Source of the DNA: an uncultured Caldilineaceae bacterium
Lineage (GTDB): Bacteria > Chloroflexota > Anaerolineae > Caldilineales > Caldilineaceae
Length of the DNA: 64,000 nucleotides
Assembly: GCA_951813625.1 (NCBI GenBank)
Contig: CATOTS010000002.1
Location: forward strand, 62,001 to 126,000
Direction: 5' to 3'
In this document: positions 54,479 to 62,381 of the stretch, piece after piece
Layout of the letters: every line of letters starts with the position of its first letter
How positions within the stretch are numbered: the stretch's first letter is position 1
Made by a program: the position numbers and the translations under genes
Notes under the pieces: model-generated
Seen by the model: only the letters and a program-made list of their open reading frames with translations
Told to the model about the DNA's origin: nothing
Database searches by the model: none

Positions 54479-56899
54479 ATGAAGTCCCAATTCAAGATGT
54501 TCTTGCTAACGCTTCTTTTCGGTCCTTTTGGACTGTTTTACTGCAGCGCACTCTTGGGCCTGTTGCTCTCTGCCCTTGTATTCCTCCTTATAGCGATTGC
54601 CTGGCCTCTTGCGATTGCATTGTGGCCCATTTCGATATTCGTTGGAATATTCGCCGTGAAGAGGCATAACTCACGATTGTCGCCTAAGACCCAAAGAGTC
54701 GTAACAATACCAAGGTCTGAGACACCCGAAGAGCAACTAGCCGACTTCCGAATTAGTTCCCCTTTGGAGCAGCCCAAGAGATCCCGAAAGGAGGCACAGA
54801 ATTCAGCAAAGTGGGTTCAACCTGGCCAGGAGGTCAAGGTTGGGAAGCTTAGTATCCCGGGAGGACTATTCTATGTTGACCGCCATTTGAATCAGTTTGA
54901 TAGCCTCTATATGGGCAACGATTGCTCCCTAATTGATCCTACCCTGAAAACCGACTTCAAGTCACCCGATTACGTCGGCAACCAGATGACCTATTGGCCA
55001 AGTTACAGCCAAATATCTCCCCAGAGCCGCGCAGCATATTTGGAGTGGCTTGCAAGCGATCGAAGCGATCCGGAGACATACATTGGGTACGTCTTTCTCT
55101 ACTTCTATGGTATTGAGAGAAGGCTGCTAGTTGATGACTTGAATGGCGGTATCTCAGATGGCGAACGGAGAGAGTTGATCAAGGAACTCAAAAGACTGAA
55201 GAGCATTTACGGACAGAACCGTTCATTTGACTCCTATGCAGGGTCATTGCTTTCCCATGTCTGGGCCATCAACCAAGACGACTCACCGCTGAAACCCGAG
55301 CCTAACATATTGGTTGCGAAAAGAGGCTTCACATCTGGCTTCAGGCTTCTTCTTGCCCGAACTGTCCAAGAAGGCAAACCAGTAAGCGGTGAATTGGCGC
55401 TTGCATGGGTGAATAGTCATCCAGATCTTACACTCAGAACGCCCGCACGTCGCTGCCCAGACGAATTTGACGCTCTCTTCATGATGCGTTACAGGAGCAG
55501 TTTTGGCGATGGAATCAAGATAACTCCCAATAAGATCAGGCTACAACTTGACTACGTTCCTGCAAGCGCATCACTGATAGGCTACCCAAGTACTAAGCTT
55601 GATCTTCCGGATGTAAGTCATCTCAAAAGGCCTTTCCGTCGCCTTCATACTTTGGCTGAGGCCTGTACCACAGAACTTGAACAGTTCAGTCGATACGTCG
55701 GAAAACAGGGGAACTCTAGAGGTTCCCTACGCGCCCTATCTCTATTGCCAAACGATCTAATTCCTTCTCTATCAAATCCTCTCCTCGAAAGCTTAAAGAA
55801 TTGGATGGGGACTCAGATTTCGGAATCCGGCGGGCTGGTTCCAGTTGAATCAATATTTCGGTACGCTGGCGAAGGAATTCCTCCGAAAATCAACAAGAGA
55901 GAAGCTGAAATGCTGGCAAGAGTGGCGGAAATGGCTGGCTTCGGCGTGGCGCCGGACATTCGCTTCCATCAGGCCAAGCCAGACATTTATGGCAAGGCTG
56001 TGCTTTTTGCCGGTGGACACGGGAACAGTTTTTCGCCATCGAGCGAGTTCAGAAAAGTTGGGACCATTATTCGTCTAGGCAGTCTGGTAGCTGCAATCGA
56101 CGAACATATTAGCGAATCCGAAGTCAATGCCCTGGAAAGTATCGTTTCCAATGATCGTCATCTTGCAGAGAAAGAGAAGCATTCTCTTCGTGCTTACATG
56201 ATGTGGCGTCTGCATTCGCCCCCAAACATCGTTGGACTGAAAAAGCGATTAGAACACTTCACCACGAGAGAGAAAGTTGCGATCAGCCACATTCTCGTCG
56301 GAGTAGCGCTGGCGGACGGCAAGATCGAACCCGCAGAGATCAACCAGCTGGAAAAGCTTTACTCCCGGTTAGGCCTAGACAAAGCGATGGTTACCAGCGA
56401 CATTCACAGCTTGTCTATCAGCAGGCTCCCGCGCTCAAGCCAGGAGAGAGAAATTGCCACGACAGTTCCGACCGAGGACCAACCAAAGCCTGATTCAGGT
56501 TTCTCTCTTGATCGCAATCTAATTCAACTGTTAGAGAGAGAAACAGAGGAAGCTCAATCCGTACTCGATTCCATATTCTCTGAAGAAGATTTCGATGAAG
56601 CGCCTGAGCCGGGCTTCTCCACCGATGCTCCTTCGGCCAGCGGAGCCATTCAGGGTCTGGATGCAAAATTTCAAGAGTTATACAGCGGTTTGATTTCGAA
56701 GGACGAATGGTCACAAGAGGAGTTGGAAGAGCTCTGTGGACGGCTGCAACTGATGCCCGAAGGGGCCGTTGAAACGATCAATGACTGGGCTTTTGACAGC
56801 GTAGGCGCACCGTTGGTCGAAAACGGCAGCATAGTTTTCGTAGATCTGGAGATCGCGGAAGAATTGTCCGAGCTTCAGAAACAAAGGCAGCTTGTATGA
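54479..56899 (+). CDS. Membrane-anchored TerB-N/TerB/TerB-C protein (first gene of ATPase-helicase island)
   Basis: An 806-residue protein. Two hydrophobic segments (about 6-57, FLLTLLFGPFGLFYCSALLG and IAWPLAIALWPISIFVGIFA) anchor it in the membrane. A TerB-N-like domain follows (about 125-380, from GGLFYVDRHLNQFDSLYMG). A helical acidic TerB domain is near 540-640 (VAAIDEHISESEVNALES, ALADGKIEPAEINQLEKLY). A TerB-C-like domain closes the protein (about 670-806, LLERETEEAQSVLDSIFSEE). TerB modules bind metal ions and are linked to Ter stress and DNA-processing systems. The start is ATG 54479, with AAGGAA 11 bases upstream; a TTG lies seven codons earlier. Its stop overlaps the next ATG by 4 bases. 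Base composition is visibly AT-richer than the flanking genes. Confidence 0.82.
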   Translation: MKSQFKMFLLTLLFGPFGLFYCSALLGLLLSALVFLLIAIAWPLAIALWPISIFVGIFAVKRHNSRLSPKTQRVVTIPRSETPEEQLADFRISSPLEQPKRSRKEAQNSAKWVQPGQEVKVGKLSIPGGLFYVDRHLNQFDSLYMGNDCSLIDPTLKTDFKSPDYVGNQMTYWPSYSQISPQSRAAYLEWLASDRSDPETYIGYVFLYFYGIERRLLVDDLNGGISDGERRELIKELKRLKSIYGQNRSFDSYAGSLLSHVWAINQDDSPLKPEPNILVAKRGFTSGFRLLLARTVQEGKPVSGELALAWVNSHPDLTLRTPARRCPDEFDALFMMRYRSSFGDGIKITPNKIRLQLDYVPASASLIGYPSTKLDLPDVSHLKRPFRRLHTLAEACTTELEQFSRYVGKQGNSRGSLRALSLLPNDLIPSLSNPLLESLKNWMGTQISESGGLVPVESIFRYAGEGIPPKINKREAEMLARVAEMAGFGVAPDIRFHQAKPDIYGKAVLFAGGHGNSFSPSSEFRKVGTIIRLGSLVAAIDEHISESEVNALESIVSNDRHLAEKEKHSLRAYMMWRLHSPPNIVGLKKRLEHFTTREKVAISHILVGVALADGKIEPAEINQLEKLYSRLGLDKAMVTSDIHSLSISRLPRSSQEREIATTVPTEDQPKPDSGFSLDRNLIQLLERETEEAQSVLDSIFSEEDFDEAPEPGFSTDAPSASGAIQGLDAKFQELYSGLISKDEWSQEELEELCGRLQLMPEGAVETINDWAFDSVGAPLVENGSIVFVDLEIAEELSELQKQRQLV

Positions 56900-58206
56900 C
56901 CCAAAGACATCGGCGAATAAGAGCCGCAGAAAGGGATTCAATCATCCAGTCGCTTAAGGCTGGAGTTTCTCCCCGTGTTGGCATCCAACACATACAGGTA
57001 GGACGCGCAAAAGAGATTGAAGCGATCAACAAAGATGTCGAGCGTATTGCGAACGGAGGATCCGCGTTTCGACTGATAATCGGTGAGTACGGTTCTGGGA
57101 AGACCTTTTTCTTGAACTTGGTCAGGTCCATAGCTCTCGAAAGGCATTTGGTTTCGGTCAATGCGGATCTGTCGCCAGACAGGCGAATTCACGCGTCCGG
57201 CGGTCAGGCCAGGAATCTTTACTCGGAACTCATGCGAAACTTGGCCACGCGCACTCGGCCCCAAGGCAACGCTCTACCTTCCATTGTGGAAAGGTTTATC
57301 AACCTCGCATTGCAGGAGGCCGAAAAAGACGGTGTATCAGTTTCAAGCGTCATTCAAGATCGCCTATCAGTCCTTGCCGAGCACGTAGGTGGCTTCGATT
57401 TCGCAAAAGTCGTCGAGGCCTACTGGCGTGGACATGAAACTGATGATGACCAGCTAAAGTCAAATGCCGTTCGCTGGCTGCGTGCGGAATTCTCGACAAG
57501 AACTGACACTCGCAAGGCGCTAGGAGTGCGCGACTTCATTTCCGATTCATCCTTCTACAGTAGTCTGAAAATCATGAGTTTGTTCGTCAGGCAGGCCGGC
57601 TATAGCGGGCTCTTAGTCTGCTTGGATGAGATGGTCAACCTCTACAAGCTCAGCAACACAAAGGCCCGCACATCAAACTATGAACAGATTCTATGGATAT
57701 TGAACGACTGTCTTCAAGGCACTGCTGAGCATATGGGATTCCTCTTGGGAGGCACGCCAGAGTTTCTCCTTGACACCCGTAGAGGACTTTATAGCTATGA
57801 AGCCTTGCAGTCGCGGCTGGCCGAAAACAGCTTCGCGCAGAGAGCGGGTGTGACCGATTACTCCTCTCCGACACTTCGTTTGGACAACCTGACACCTGAG
57901 GAGGTCTACATTTTGTTGGGCAACATAAGGCACGTGTACGCTTCAGGTGACCAATCGCAATATCTTGTTCCCGATGTAGCCTTGGAAGCGTTTCTTCTCC
58001 ATTGCAGCCAAACTATCGGAGATGCTTACTTCAGGACGCCGCGGCATACGATAAAGGCGTTCGCTGATATGTTGTCGGTAATAGATCAGAACAGAACCAT
58101 TGGGTGGAACGACCTAGTTGGTACCGTCGAGACTTCGGAGGACAGAATCAGCGACATGCCCGAAATCGAGGATTCTCCCGATGGGCTCTCCAGCTTTACT
58201 TTATGA
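56896..58206 (+). CDS. BrxD-like P-loop ATPase (DUF2791 family)
   Basis: A 436-residue P-loop ATPase. Walker A is IIGEYGSGKTFFLNL (63-70) and Walker B is GLLVCLDEMVNLY (238-250). NADLSPDRRIHASGGQARNL and FRTPRHTIKAFADML are blocks I associate with the BrxD ATPase of type 2 BREX. The family lacks helicase motifs and is thought to load or regulate a DNA-associated complex. It is tightly coupled: ATGA overlaps on both sides, with the TerB protein and the helicase. No BREX methylase (PglX), PglZ or PglW is present, so this is not a BREX locus. Confidence 0.88.
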   Translation: MTQRHRRIRAAERDSIIQSLKAGVSPRVGIQHIQVGRAKEIEAINKDVERIANGGSAFRLIIGEYGSGKTFFLNLVRSIALERHLVSVNADLSPDRRIHASGGQARNLYSELMRNLATRTRPQGNALPSIVERFINLALQEAEKDGVSVSSVIQDRLSVLAEHVGGFDFAKVVEAYWRGHETDDDQLKSNAVRWLRAEFSTRTDTRKALGVRDFISDSSFYSSLKIMSLFVRQAGYSGLLVCLDEMVNLYKLSNTKARTSNYEQILWILNDCLQGTAEHMGFLLGGTPEFLLDTRRGLYSYEALQSRLAENSFAQRAGVTDYSSPTLRLDNLTPEEVYILLGNIRHVYASGDQSQYLVPDVALEAFLLHCSQTIGDAYFRTPRHTIKAFADMLSVIDQNRTIGWNDLVGTVETSEDRISDMPEIEDSPDGLSSFTL

Positions 58207-60440
58207 GAACGAACGAGCCGTTTGATCTCCTCCACCCCACTGTTCAGAGATGGATCTATAAACAGGGATGGGAGGATTTGCGTCAGATTCAGAAGGAGGC
58301 TATCGGGCCGATACTCTCGGGCGAAACTGATTTGGTCATCAGCGCGCCAACCGCAGGAGGCAAGACGGAGGCAGCTTTTCTCCCTGCTTGTACTGCCATT
58401 GCCGACGGAACAGACGGCTTCGGAATTCTCTACATTAGCCCTCTCAAAGCATTGATCAACGATCAGTATCGGCGACTCGAGTCTCTCTGCGAGATGCTGG
58501 ACATGAGGGTGACCTCCTGGCACGGCGACAGCCCTCAGTCCGCGAAAAGAGCCGCCAAGCAATTGCCAGAGGGCATCGTTCTCATCACTCCCGAATCTCT
58601 TGAGTCATTGCTGATTCGGGAGTCAGGCTGGGTTCAAGCGGCTTTCGAGTCTTTGAAATATGTCATGATCGATGAGTATCATGCCTTCATTGGCTTTGAA
58701 CGCGGCCACCACCTCCAATCATTGTTGACCCGTTTAGAGCATCTTCTCGAACGACAAAAGGCGCCCATCCCCCGAATCGCATTGAGCGCTACGTTGGGCG
58801 ACATGGAAAGCGTCTTGCACTTTCTGAGACCAAACAAAACATTGCAGTGCCAGCTCATAGAAGATGAAGAGTCCCGGAGTTCCATGAAAGTCCAAGTACG
58901 GGGGTACGTAGACGTCTTACCTGAAAACTCTACTTCTTCCAAAGGAATTGAGAGCTATGCCGATCATCGTGTCGCCGAAGATCTATATGAGCTCCTGCGA
59001 GGCGATTCTCACCTGATCTTTGCAAACAGCCGTAGGAAAACTGAATTCTTTGCGGCATTACTGAGCGACATATGCGAAAGCACTTTTGTCCCCAATGAGT
59101 TTTTTCCGCACCACGGTTCGCTTTCCAAGGATTTGCGTAGCGAAGTGGAACGTCGTCTGCAAGAAGAGAACATTCCGACGACTGCAGTATGTACGATGAC
59201 ACTGGAATTGGGCATTGATATTGGAAAGGTGAATTCAATAGCACAAGTCACGGCACCGCATTCGGTATCCAGCCTCCGTCAACGATTGGGACGCTCCGGG
59301 CGTCGCGGGGATCCAGCAATACTCCGAATGTTTATTGTTGAGGATGAATTGACGGCAAACTCAAGCCTTGGGGATAGGCTGCGAATTCAACTGCTCCAAA
59401 GCATAGCGATGATCCGCCTTCTCCTGCGAAAATGGTATGAGCCGCCCGATTCCGAGCTGTTTCATTTCTCCACTCTCTTGCACCAAGTCTTGGCGGTTAT
59501 TGCCCAGTGGGGCGGCGTGCGTGCGGACCAACTCTGGGCACTGCTGCACGGGTCGGGTCCATTTCAAGCGGTTCCAGTCGAGCACTTCAAAACGCTACTT
59601 TCCGATATGGGGGCCAATAGCCTGATTTCTCAACTGCCAACTGGCGAGCTTGTATTGGGAGAAATCGGCGAAAGACTGGTCAACCACTATTCATTCTATG
59701 CAGTCTTCGAAACCCCACAGGAATTTCGGATAATAGTCAGGGAAGGCGGGAGAATTCTTGGGACTCTTCCTATTGAAAACCTTGTTCCTAAGGATCAACA
59801 TATTGTCTTCGGAGGAAGGCGCTGGAGAGTCCTGGATGTAGACATTGAAGGTAAGGCAATTTATGTGGCCTCTGCGGCAGGGGGTAAACCCCCATCTTTT
59901 GGGGGAGGAGGCTTGTCAGTTCACAGCCTAGTTCGTCAAGAAATGTTGGAAATCTACAAAGAGGGAGATTACCGTGTTGATTCAGAAGGAATCAAGATAG
60001 ACTTCTTAGATAAGAATGCAAAAAAACTTTTTTCTGAAGGGTTGAATTCGTTTCGTGATTTGCAGTTGGAACGAAGGTGTCTGATAAGCAGCGGAAAATC
60101 TGGTTACCTACTGCCTTGGATGGGCGACAAAATCGTAAATACTCTGACTATGGTATTAGTGAAGGAAGGATTTAGAGCGAGCAGTTTTGCCGGCATCATC
60201 GAGATCGATGATGCCTTTCACTCATCAATATTTGATTGCCTAATCCGTTTCGCAGAGGAAGCAAATTTGTCCAATTCTGATTTGGCCAAACTCTCCCCCA
60301 GCAAGCAGACGGAAAAGTTCGATCACCTACTACATGAAGACCTGCTGGATGAAGGATATGGTGCCAAGGCGTTTGATGTTAGAGGCACGATCGATTGGCT
60401 CAAAGATGCCATTCGAATGGAGATGCTACAGCCTACGTAG
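58203..60440 (+). CDS. Lhr/BrxHI-like DEAD/DEAH-box helicase
   Basis: A 745-residue superfamily 2 helicase. The motifs are complete: Q-like region LRQIQKEAI (26-34), motif [12 protein letters not shown] (47-57), Ia [16 protein letters not shown] (156-160), III SATLG (195-199), and [13 protein letters not shown] (360-370). A C-terminal region of about 370 residues without recognised catalytic motifs follows, as in Lhr-like and BREX BrxHI helicases. The start at 58203 forms an ATGA overlap with the ATPase gene and fits the beginning of the family; the longer frame does not. It would unwind DNA or RNA as the motor of the three-gene module. Confidence 0.9.
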   Translation: MRTNEPFDLLHPTVQRWIYKQGWEDLRQIQKEAIGPILSGETDLVISAPTAGGKTEAAFLPACTAIADGTDGFGILYISPLKALINDQYRRLESLCEMLDMRVTSWHGDSPQSAKRAAKQLPEGIVLITPESLESLLIRESGWVQAAFESLKYVMIDEYHAFIGFERGHHLQSLLTRLEHLLERQKAPIPRIALSATLGDMESVLHFLRPNKTLQCQLIEDEESRSSMKVQVRGYVDVLPENSTSSKGIESYADHRVAEDLYELLRGDSHLIFANSRRKTEFFAALLSDICESTFVPNEFFPHHGSLSKDLRSEVERRLQEENIPTTAVCTMTLELGIDIGKVNSIAQVTAPHSVSSLRQRLGRSGRRGDPAILRMFIVEDELTANSSLGDRLRIQLLQSIAMIRLLLRKWYEPPDSELFHFSTLLHQVLAVIAQWGGVRADQLWALLHGSGPFQAVPVEHFKTLLSDMGANSLISQLPTGELVLGEIGERLVNHYSFYAVFETPQEFRIIVREGGRILGTLPIENLVPKDQHIVFGGRRWRVLDVDIEGKAIYVASAAGGKPPSFGGGGLSVHSLVRQEMLEIYKEGDYRVDSEGIKIDFLDKNAKKLFSEGLNSFRDLQLERRCLISSGKSGYLLPWMGDKIVNTLTMVLVKEGFRASSFAGIIEIDDAFHSSIFDCLIRFAEEANLSNSDLAKLSPSKQTEKFDHLLHEDLLDEGYGAKAFDVRGTIDWLKDAIRMEMLQPT

Positions 60441-60514
60441 CCATCTATGACACGTCATGTGTGACTCCACCTTTTCGTCTGCATGAATACTTGATAAGAA
60501 AGGAGACTACCCCA

Positions 60515-61432
60515 ATGATGAAATTAGGCTATGCCAGCGCCATTCTACCCGACCTCACGCTCGAAGAGGTCGTCGAGTTCACGGCGGCCAATGGCTTTGC
60601 CACAGTCGAGCTGATGTGCTGGCCGGCGGGCAAGGCGGAGCGCCGCTACGCCGGCGTCACCCATATCGACGTCGTCGGCTTCACCAAGGCGGACGCTGAC
60701 AAGGTCAACGCCCTCGCCGCCGCCGCCGGCATCACCATCAGCGCGCTCGGCTACTACCCCAACCCGTTGTCGCCCGACGCCGACGAGTCCCAGACCTGCA
60801 TCGACCACATCAAACAGGTGATCGCGGCCGCCGATCTGCTGGGCGTCGGCGTGATGAACAGCTTCATCGGCCGCGACTGGACCCAATCGGTCGATGACAA
60901 CTGGCCGCGTTTTCTGGAAGTCTGGACGCCGCTCATCCGCTTTGCCGAGGACCGCAACGTCAAGATCGGCATCGAGAACTGCCCGATGGCCTTCACGCAG
61001 GACGAGTGGCCCGGCGGCAAGAACCTGGCGCATACGCCGGCGATCTGGCGGCGCATGTTCGCCGACATTCCCAGCGACCATTTCGGCCTCAACTACGACC
61101 CCTCGCACATGATCTGGCAGCACATGGACTACCTCAAGCCGATGCGGGACTTCACCGACAAGCTGTTCCACGTCCACGCCAAGGATGTGCGCCTCGACAG
61201 CCACCGGCTCGATGACGTGGGCATCATGGCGACCCCGCTCGAGTTCCACGTGCCGAAGCTGCCCGGCCTGGGCGACATCGATTGGGGCCAGTTCTTCTCG
61301 GTTCTGAGCGACGTGGGCTACGACGGCCCGGTCTGCATCGAGGTCGAGGACCGCGCCTACGAAGATTCGCTCGAGAGCCGCAAAGCCTCGCTCGTGCAGA
61401 GCGGACGCTATCTCAAGAATTTCATGCCGTAG
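60515..61432 (+). CDS. Sugar phosphate isomerase/epimerase family protein (TIM barrel)
   Basis: A 305-residue xylose-isomerase-like TIM barrel. Probable metal ligands are [12 protein letters not shown] (Glu), [11 protein letters not shown] (Asp/His), [11 protein letters not shown] (His) and [12 protein letters not shown] (Glu). AAAGGAGA precedes the ATG (MMKLGYAS); the next ATG is also possible. GC returns to the high local level here, marking the right edge of the AT-richer island. It is followed by the beta-lactamase-fold and D-aminoacylase genes. Confidence 0.9.
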   Translation: MMKLGYASAILPDLTLEEVVEFTAANGFATVELMCWPAGKAERRYAGVTHIDVVGFTKADADKVNALAAAAGITISALGYYPNPLSPDADESQTCIDHIKQVIAAADLLGVGVMNSFIGRDWTQSVDDNWPRFLEVWTPLIRFAEDRNVKIGIENCPMAFTQDEWPGGKNLAHTPAIWRRMFADIPSDHFGLNYDPSHMIWQHMDYLKPMRDFTDKLFHVHAKDVRLDSHRLDDVGIMATPLEFHVPKLPGLGDIDWGQFFSVLSDVGYDGPVCIEVEDRAYEDSLESRKASLVQSGRYLKNFMP

Positions 61433-61472
61433 AGGCCGGGAATGTGGGCCGGCCTGCCATGGAAATCAGCAT

Positions 61473-62372
61473 ATGACTCCAAAAAATGAGATTCACGGCA
61501 TCATCGAAGACAGCGGTGCGGAGATTGCCGTCAGCGCCCGTCATCTGGAGTCCGATCAGCGGATCGAGATCGATGCCGGGCGCGTTTTTCCCATGTGCAG
61601 CGTGCTCAAGATCCCAGTGCTGGTGGAGGCCTTCCGGCAGATCGAAGAAGGGCGTTTTGCGCTCGACGATCGCTGGGAGCTGACCACGGCGGAGAAGAAT
61701 CTTCCCAGCGGCATCCTCGTCTTTTTCGAGGACGGCCTGGCGCCTACAGTGCGCGATCTGCTGACGCTGATGATCATTATCAGCGACAACACGGCCACCG
61801 ACATGGTGATGCACCGGCTGGGAGAAGGCAGAGTTACACGAACGATGCACAGCCTGGGCCTGACCGACATTCACGTCCCGATGACGATCCGCGAAATCTT
61901 TGACGACCTGCTGCCTTCCGGCGACCCGACGCAGGACATGCTGGCCCTGGCGACCGCGCCGCGCAATCGCGACGGACGCTGCTTCAGTCTGGGCGCCGAC
62001 AACGACGTGGGCACGCCGGCCGCGCTGACCGACCTGCTGGTGCGCATCTGGCGCGGCGAAATTGTCAGCCGCGCCGCCTGCGACAGCATGTTGGAGATTC
62101 TGCTCAAGCAGCAGCTCAACGACCGCCTGCCCCGCTATCTGCCCCCGGGGACGCGCTGCGCCCACAAGACGGGCACGCTGCCCGGCATCCGCAACGACAG
62201 CGGAATCATTTACGCCGGCGACAATTCCCACGTGGCCGTCACCGTTTTCTCGCGCTGGAATGACGAATCTGTGAACGACGATCCGGTGGCGAGCAAAGAG
62301 AGGCCGGTCGCGATCGACAGCGCGGTCGGACACATTGGACGGCTCCTCTACGACGCGTTTCAGGATTCCTGA
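61473..62372 (+). CDS. Class A beta-lactamase-fold serine hydrolase, no signal peptide
   Basis: A 299-residue protein of the serine beta-lactamase/penicillin-binding fold. Motifs are S43-V-L-K46 (SxxK), S104-D-N106 (SDN) and K232-T-G234 (KTG), in the class A order and spacing. The omega-loop ExxLN is not recognisable; Glu 141 (TIREIFDD) is at about the right distance from SDN but lacks the Asn, so hydrolysis of beta-lactams is doubtful. No export signal is visible, unusual for a beta-lactamase. It is followed after 9 bases by a D-aminoacylase, which favours a role in D-amino-acid peptide or amide breakdown. Confidence 0.85.
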   Translation: MTPKNEIHGIIEDSGAEIAVSARHLESDQRIEIDAGRVFPMCSVLKIPVLVEAFRQIEEGRFALDDRWELTTAEKNLPSGILVFFEDGLAPTVRDLLTLMIIISDNTATDMVMHRLGEGRVTRTMHSLGLTDIHVPMTIREIFDDLLPSGDPTQDMLALATAPRNRDGRCFSLGADNDVGTPAALTDLLVRIWRGEIVSRAACDSMLEILLKQQLNDRLPRYLPPGTRCAHKTGTLPGIRNDSGIIYAGDNSHVAVTVFSRWNDESVNDDPVASKERPVAIDSAVGHIGRLLYDAFQDS

Positions 62373-62381
62373 CAACATCCT

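Noticed and set aside
54479..60440. BREX type 2 locus
   Set aside because: Only BrxD- and BrxHI-like genes are present; PglX, PglZ, PglW and BrxC/PglY are missing.
54414..60493. ATGAATAC repeated at both edges of the TerB-ATPase-helicase island (54414-54421 and 60483-60490)
   Set aside because: An 8-base match between flanks of this size is not rare by chance, and no inverted ends or integrase were found, so it is not called an attachment site.
61473..62372. Antibiotic-resistance beta-lactamase
   Set aside because: No export signal, no clear omega-loop ExxLN, and a metabolic neighbourhood; only the fold is supported.
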